A stretch of DNA of 64,000 nucleotides from Candidatus Gastranaerophilales bacterium (GTDB lineage: Bacteria > Cyanobacteriota > Vampirovibrionia > Gastranaerophilales > Gastranaerophilaceae). The notes beneath the pieces were generated by a model. That model did no database searches and was not told the DNA's origin. It saw only the letters and a program-made list of their open reading frames with translations. The translations under genes were made by a program, and so were the position numbers. Shown here piece after piece: positions 60,491 through 64,000 of the stretch. How positions within the stretch are numbered: position 1 is the first letter of the stretch; every line of letters starts with the position of its first letter. The DNA lies in contig CANQJT010000001.1 in NCBI GenBank assembly GCA_947624325.1, positions 372,001 through 436,000 on the forward strand, in the 5' to 3' direction.

Positions 60491-62346
60491 ATTTTAGTTG
60501 CAAGAGAAGGGGCAATTGCAATAAATTGTCTTACTAATTCTTTATCCCAATACTTATCAGCACCTTCTTCAAGAATAGAGCATGCTTTTTCAACACTCAT
60601 ACCCTTTCTGTAAGGTCTGTCACTTATTAAAGCATGGTAAGTATCCGCAACGGCGACTATTCTTGCCGCAAGCGGAATGTCTTCACCTTTTAATCCGCAG
60701 GGATACCCTTTGCCATCCCATCTTTCATGGTGATATTTTACTATGGGGATTAAATCATGTAAGAGGGGATTAGGCTCTAATATTTTTTGTACACCTATTG
60801 TCGGGTGTTGTTGTATTGTTTGAAACTCTTCATCCGTTAATTTATCGGGTTTTCTTAATACATCTTCAGGAATTCCTATTTTCCCGATATCATGTAATAA
60901 TGCACCGAGTTTTATTCTTTCAATTTCTTTTTCGGGAAGATTTATTGCTCTTGCCAATGCTACGGAATATCTTGATACAGAAGATGAGTGGTCTTTTGTA
61001 TATTCATCTTTTGCATCAATCGCACTTGCAAGCGAAGTTACAACCTCAATTAAGTGATTTTGAGATAATATATTTTCATTCTGGAATTGCTCAACAAGTG
61101 CATCTTCAAATTTAATACCAAGCTGAGCATTTCTTTTTGCCATTACTATTGCAAATGAATTCAATGCCGCATCATCCCAGAAATCAAAATCCTGAGTAGA
61201 AACAATCGTAGACCTTCCGTTCGTATAACCTTTTGTTTTTGAAACCAGCACTGCCTGTTCCGCAAGTATTAATAATTTTTCTTTATCCATTGAATCGTCA
61301 GGATAAGTAGCTATACCGACAGAAACTTTATTAACAGGCCCAATATCATCAACAAGACAACAAGAAAGTGAATATGTAAGATATTCTGCCATATATTTCG
61401 CTTCTTCCGCATTCATATCACGAAGAATAACAGAAATTTTATCACCGCCGTATCTTGCAGCTATATCGTGCTTCTTTATATTTTCATTAATTTTATTAGC
61501 TACAACCTTAATTACTTCATCACCTTTAGAGTGACCGTATTCACGGTTTATCTGCGCCATATCATTTATATCAAAAATCAACACGGATACTTTTGTTTTA
61601 CTTGTTTCAGCATACGAAAGCTCCTGAGAAAGCAACTCGTGAAATCTTCTGTGTGAATAAAGATTAGTTAAAGCATCCATAGAAGAATTTTGAGAAACTT
61701 TTTTATACAAATCCGAATTTTGTATTAATAATCCTAAATTAGCCGATGCCAACTGATATAAACTTATGTGATTTTGAACGTTATAGTCGCTTGCTGCAGC
61801 AACACAAATAGTCCTGCCTTGAATTTTTATGGGTATAATTACTGAAGGCAGATTTATCAGTGATGGAATTTTTAAATATTCTGAATTTTTTAGAACCCTT
61901 ATTTCATCACTATCAATAGCCTTTATTAATTCATTTTCTTTTTCATTCATAAATACTTTATATGAATATACATTGGAATTTTTATCCAATAATTTCATAT
62001 CAATTGTATTTGACTGCTCGTTTATTATACCTAAAGCTGTATATGTGCAGTTTAAACGGCTGACAAACATATTATGAAAAGCATTTAATGTATCTTTTAT
62101 TTCACTATAATTCTTTATAATTTCATTGGTTTCTTTTATAAATGCAGCATAATCAATAATGCTCATCATTTTTTCAGAGTGTTTTGAAAATGACGAGTGT
62201 GCCATTTTTGAAGAGTTCATCCCGCTTCCCAAGATATTAATTTTTGCAACTAATCCGGTTTTATCTATCGGATTTGTTGTATTTGGCTTTTGGGAAGAGA
62301 GATTATTATTATATGAATTATCTGTTATTTCTTTATTTTTTTGCAT
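60487..62346 (-). CDS. GAF-GGDEF-HD-GYP protein with degenerate cyclase site
   Basis: A 619-residue signalling protein. A GAF-like sensor domain (about 75-215) is followed by a GGDEF domain (about 225-380) that begins DALTNLYSHRRFHELL and has RYGGDKISVIL in place of GGDEF. The catalytic Glu is therefore replaced by Lys, and it is probably not a cyclase. The C-terminal HD-GYP domain (about 430-600) is intact: HDIGKIGIPED, HHERWDGKGYPCGLKGEDIPL, DTYHALISDRPYRKG. It should be a cyclic-di-GMP phosphodiesterase regulated through the sensor and GGDKI domains. Confidence 0.93.
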   Translation of the reverse strand: MQKNKEITDNSYNNNLSSQKPNTTNPIDKTGLVAKINILGSGMNSSKMAHSSFSKHSEKMMSIIDYAAFIKETNEIIKNYSEIKDTLNAFHNMFVSRLNCTYTALGIINEQSNTIDMKLLDKNSNVYSYKVFMNEKENELIKAIDSDEIRVLKNSEYLKIPSLINLPSVIIPIKIQGRTICVAAASDYNVQNHISLYQLASANLGLLIQNSDLYKKVSQNSSMDALTNLYSHRRFHELLSQELSYAETSKTKVSVLIFDINDMAQINREYGHSKGDEVIKVVANKINENIKKHDIAARYGGDKISVILRDMNAEEAKYMAEYLTYSLSCCLVDDIGPVNKVSVGIATYPDDSMDKEKLLILAEQAVLVSKTKGYTNGRSTIVSTQDFDFWDDAALNSFAIVMAKRNAQLGIKFEDALVEQFQNENILSQNHLIEVVTSLASAIDAKDEYTKDHSSSVSRYSVALARAINLPEKEIERIKLGALLHDIGKIGIPEDVLRKPDKLTDEEFQTIQQHPTIGVQKILEPNPLLHDLIPIVKYHHERWDGKGYPCGLKGEDIPLAARIVAVADTYHALISDRPYRKGMSVEKACSILEEGADKYWDKELVRQFIAIAPSLATKI

Positions 62347-62476
62347 GAACCAATCCTGAATACGATAATTATAAAGCTCAAAATTAAAAAAATTGCTTTT
62401 TTGTAATAAAGATTTACAATTTTATCTTAACATTTTATGTTTATTTTGTAAAAAAAACCATATATTTAATGTAACT

Positions 62477-63604
62477 TTATATACTGTTTGCAATAATTTG
62501 AGCAGTTTTTTGAAAAGCACATTCATATGATAAATTTTGCTTAACATTTTTCAATGAATTTATCATTTCAAATTTATATTTTTCGTTATTTAAAATTTTA
62601 TCAATACAATCCGCAATTTTATTTTTATCAGCATCAGCCTGTAATAACTCGGGAACAATATCTTTATCCATAATAATATTAGGAAGGCACACCCTGTTAA
62701 TACATCTTACAAGCCTGTAAATAAAGTATAAAATCCAAGGTCCCCGATAACTTATAATCATTGGAGTATTATATATTGCAGCTTCAAGAGCAACAGTACC
62801 TGATGCCAAAATTAAAGCATCAGATACAGATAAAAGTTCATAATTTTTATTTTTTAAAACTTTAATATTTAAATCGGAATACTTTTCAATTATCGGCATA
62901 ATTAATTCGTCTTTTATATTAGGCGCCTGTGCAAGTGCATATTGAACATCAGGATTTTTCTCTTTGATAATTCTGGCTGACTTTAAAAACAATTCCAGTA
63001 AATTTTTAATTTCAAATACTCTTGAGCCGGGAAATATTGAAACTAATTTTTTTGTATTATCTAAATTATTTTCATTATAAAATTGTGTTTTATCTTTTTT
63101 CTCGGGAATTTCAGCTAAAAGCGGATGACCGACAAATTCAACATCAACACCTATTTTTTCATACATTTCTTTTTCAAACGGAAATATTGTTAATACTTTA
63201 TTTATACATTTTTTTACCGTATTTAAACGCCATTTTCTTGATGCCCATATTTGAGGCGGAATATAATAAAATATTTTTATATTATATTTAGATAATAATT
63301 TTGAAAGATTAAGATTAAATCCGCCGTAATCAACCATTAAAACCATATCAGGTTTAAATTCGTCTTTTAAATATTTAGCAATTTTTCTGCCGAGCATTAA
63401 ATGATTATATATAATTTTAAAATTAAATCCGACAGCAGACATTTTAGAATGGTCGCAATATAATTTAGCACCTGCCTGCGCAAGATTTTGTCCGCCGACT
63501 GCCTCAATTTCAATATCGGGATTTATTTTTTTTAATTCCCTTACAACATCCGCAGCATGCCTGTCACCTGATAATTCACCTGTAATAATAAATAATTTTT
63601 TCAT
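62477..63604 (-). CDS. lpxB: Lipid-A-disaccharide synthase
   Basis: A 375-residue GT19 glycosyltransferase that joins UDP-2,3-diacylglucosamine and lipid X into the lipid A disaccharide at the inner membrane. LFIITGELSGDRHAADVVRE, VEAVGGQNLAQAG, KMSAVGF, MVLMVDYGGFNLNL and IFPGSRVFEIKNLL are typical. Its start overlaps the lpxI stop by 4 bases (ATGA). It shows that the organism makes an LPS-type outer membrane. Confidence 0.95.
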   Translation of the reverse strand: MKKLFIITGELSGDRHAADVVRELKKINPDIEIEAVGGQNLAQAGAKLYCDHSKMSAVGFNFKIIYNHLMLGRKIAKYLKDEFKPDMVLMVDYGGFNLNLSKLLSKYNIKIFYYIPPQIWASRKWRLNTVKKCINKVLTIFPFEKEMYEKIGVDVEFVGHPLLAEIPEKKDKTQFYNENNLDNTKKLVSIFPGSRVFEIKNLLELFLKSARIIKEKNPDVQYALAQAPNIKDELIMPIIEKYSDLNIKVLKNKNYELLSVSDALILASGTVALEAAIYNTPMIISYRGPWILYFIYRLVRCINRVCLPNIIMDKDIVPELLQADADKNKIADCIDKILNNEKYKFEMINSLKNVKQNLSYECAFQKTAQIIANSI

Positions 63605-64000
63605 ACCGCCATTACAATAATATTATTTTTATCTGCAAATTCAATAGTTTTTTTATGGTCAACAAGAATAGTTTCGTTTGCTTCCACCGCAATAAGTTTT
63701 GCTTTATACTTTTTCATTGTTTTAAGAGTATTAAGTCCGAACGCAGGGATATCAAATCTTTTATCCTGATTAGGTTTTGCTACTTTTACTATAACAGAAT
63801 CTTTTTTTCCGAGTTTACAGCCTCTTTTAATACATTTATCGGTACCTTCAATAGCTTCTATTGCCATAATCATCCTGTCTTTAATTACAACGGATTGACC
63901 TATATCAAGCTGACCCATTTCTTTTGCAATTTTATAACCGTATTCAACATCATCAAGCATAGCGCTGTCGGGTTGAATTTTACCTAAGATGCCTCTTGGA
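63601..64000 (-). CDS. lpxI: UDP-2,3-diacylglucosamine pyrophosphatase LpxI (3' part, continues past the window edge)
   Basis: The last 133 codons of LpxI on the minus strand; the frame stays open to base 64000. An internal ATG at 63960 is not the true start. LDIGQSVVIKD, AIEAIEGTDKCIKRGCKLGKK, VKVAKPNQDKRFDIPAFG and AKLIAVEANETILVDH are signatures of the C-terminal LpxI domain. LpxI makes lipid X for LpxB in bacteria lacking LpxH. It is coupled to lpxB by a 4-base overlap. Confidence 0.92.
   Translation of the reverse strand, partial: PRGILGKIQPDSAMLDDVEYGYKIAKEMGQLDIGQSVVIKDRMIMAIEAIEGTDKCIKRGCKLGKKDSVIVKVAKPNQDKRFDIPAFGLNTLKTMKKYKAKLIAVEANETILVDHKKTIEFADKNNIIVMAV

Overview
The window is AT-rich, densely coded DNA with no phage, insertion sequence or CRISPR array that I can recognise. 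It reads like the chromosome of a diderm gut bacterium of the Vampirovibrionia/Melainabacteria group, probably Candidatus Gastranaerophilales. This is an inference from these traits together: lipid A genes (lpxI, lpxB) in a low-GC genome; an SLH-domain envelope protein; a split archaeal-type glutamate synthase; HD-GYP and NarL-type regulators; and many lineage-style hypothetical proteins, several with a short N-terminal 'SFG'-like motif. No rRNA gene is present to prove the placement.

Layout. 1-5400: pnp, a patatin-like phospholipase, a uridine kinase-like P-loop kinase, and two small unknown proteins. 5480-11250: rpmF-plsX-fabH-fabD-fabG-acpP-fabF, a fatty-acid synthesis block with its own acpP promoter and a final terminator. 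11340-21310: unknown exported-looking proteins, a hybrid-cluster-protein homologue that has lost its cluster ligands, glutaredoxin, a TPR protein, yebC, a zinc-ribbon protein and a cysteine-rich SLH protein. 21490-28840: a GH13 enzyme, small 'SFG' proteins, a ferritin-like protein, a serpin-like secreted protein, RNase H and a lysozyme-like protein. 28850-34290: a NifX-like protein, tRNA-Ser(UGA), a glycosyltransferase, an orphan NarL-type regulator, copy 1 of a structured intergenic repeat, rpiB and a REC-STAS protein. 34430-46390: a solute-binding protein/purine permease pair, a polytopic membrane protein and two very large repeat proteins with EF-hand-like loops. 46470-50290: three-gene glutamate synthase. 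50600-58410: a HExxH protease with an 'SFG' N-terminus, repeat copy 2, mtaB and dnaE. 58410-64000: two HD-GYP proteins, a glycosyltransferase, lpxB and the 3' part of lpxI.

The most interesting theme is a set of proteins that resemble eukaryote-facing or eukaryote-like modules. They include annexin-like repeats (one in the 433-residue protein at 15474-16775, three in the 883-residue protein at 40474-43125), EF-hand loops, a possible CheD-like deamidase domain, a serpin signature, a HExxH protease, a patatin lipase, and three tandem YDE heptads resembling host SH2-binding motifs. Several lack a classical signal peptide and carry the short N-terminal motif. I infer a candidate set of exported, calcium- and membrane-associated or host-directed proteins. 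No secretion machinery is visible in the window, so export is unproven.
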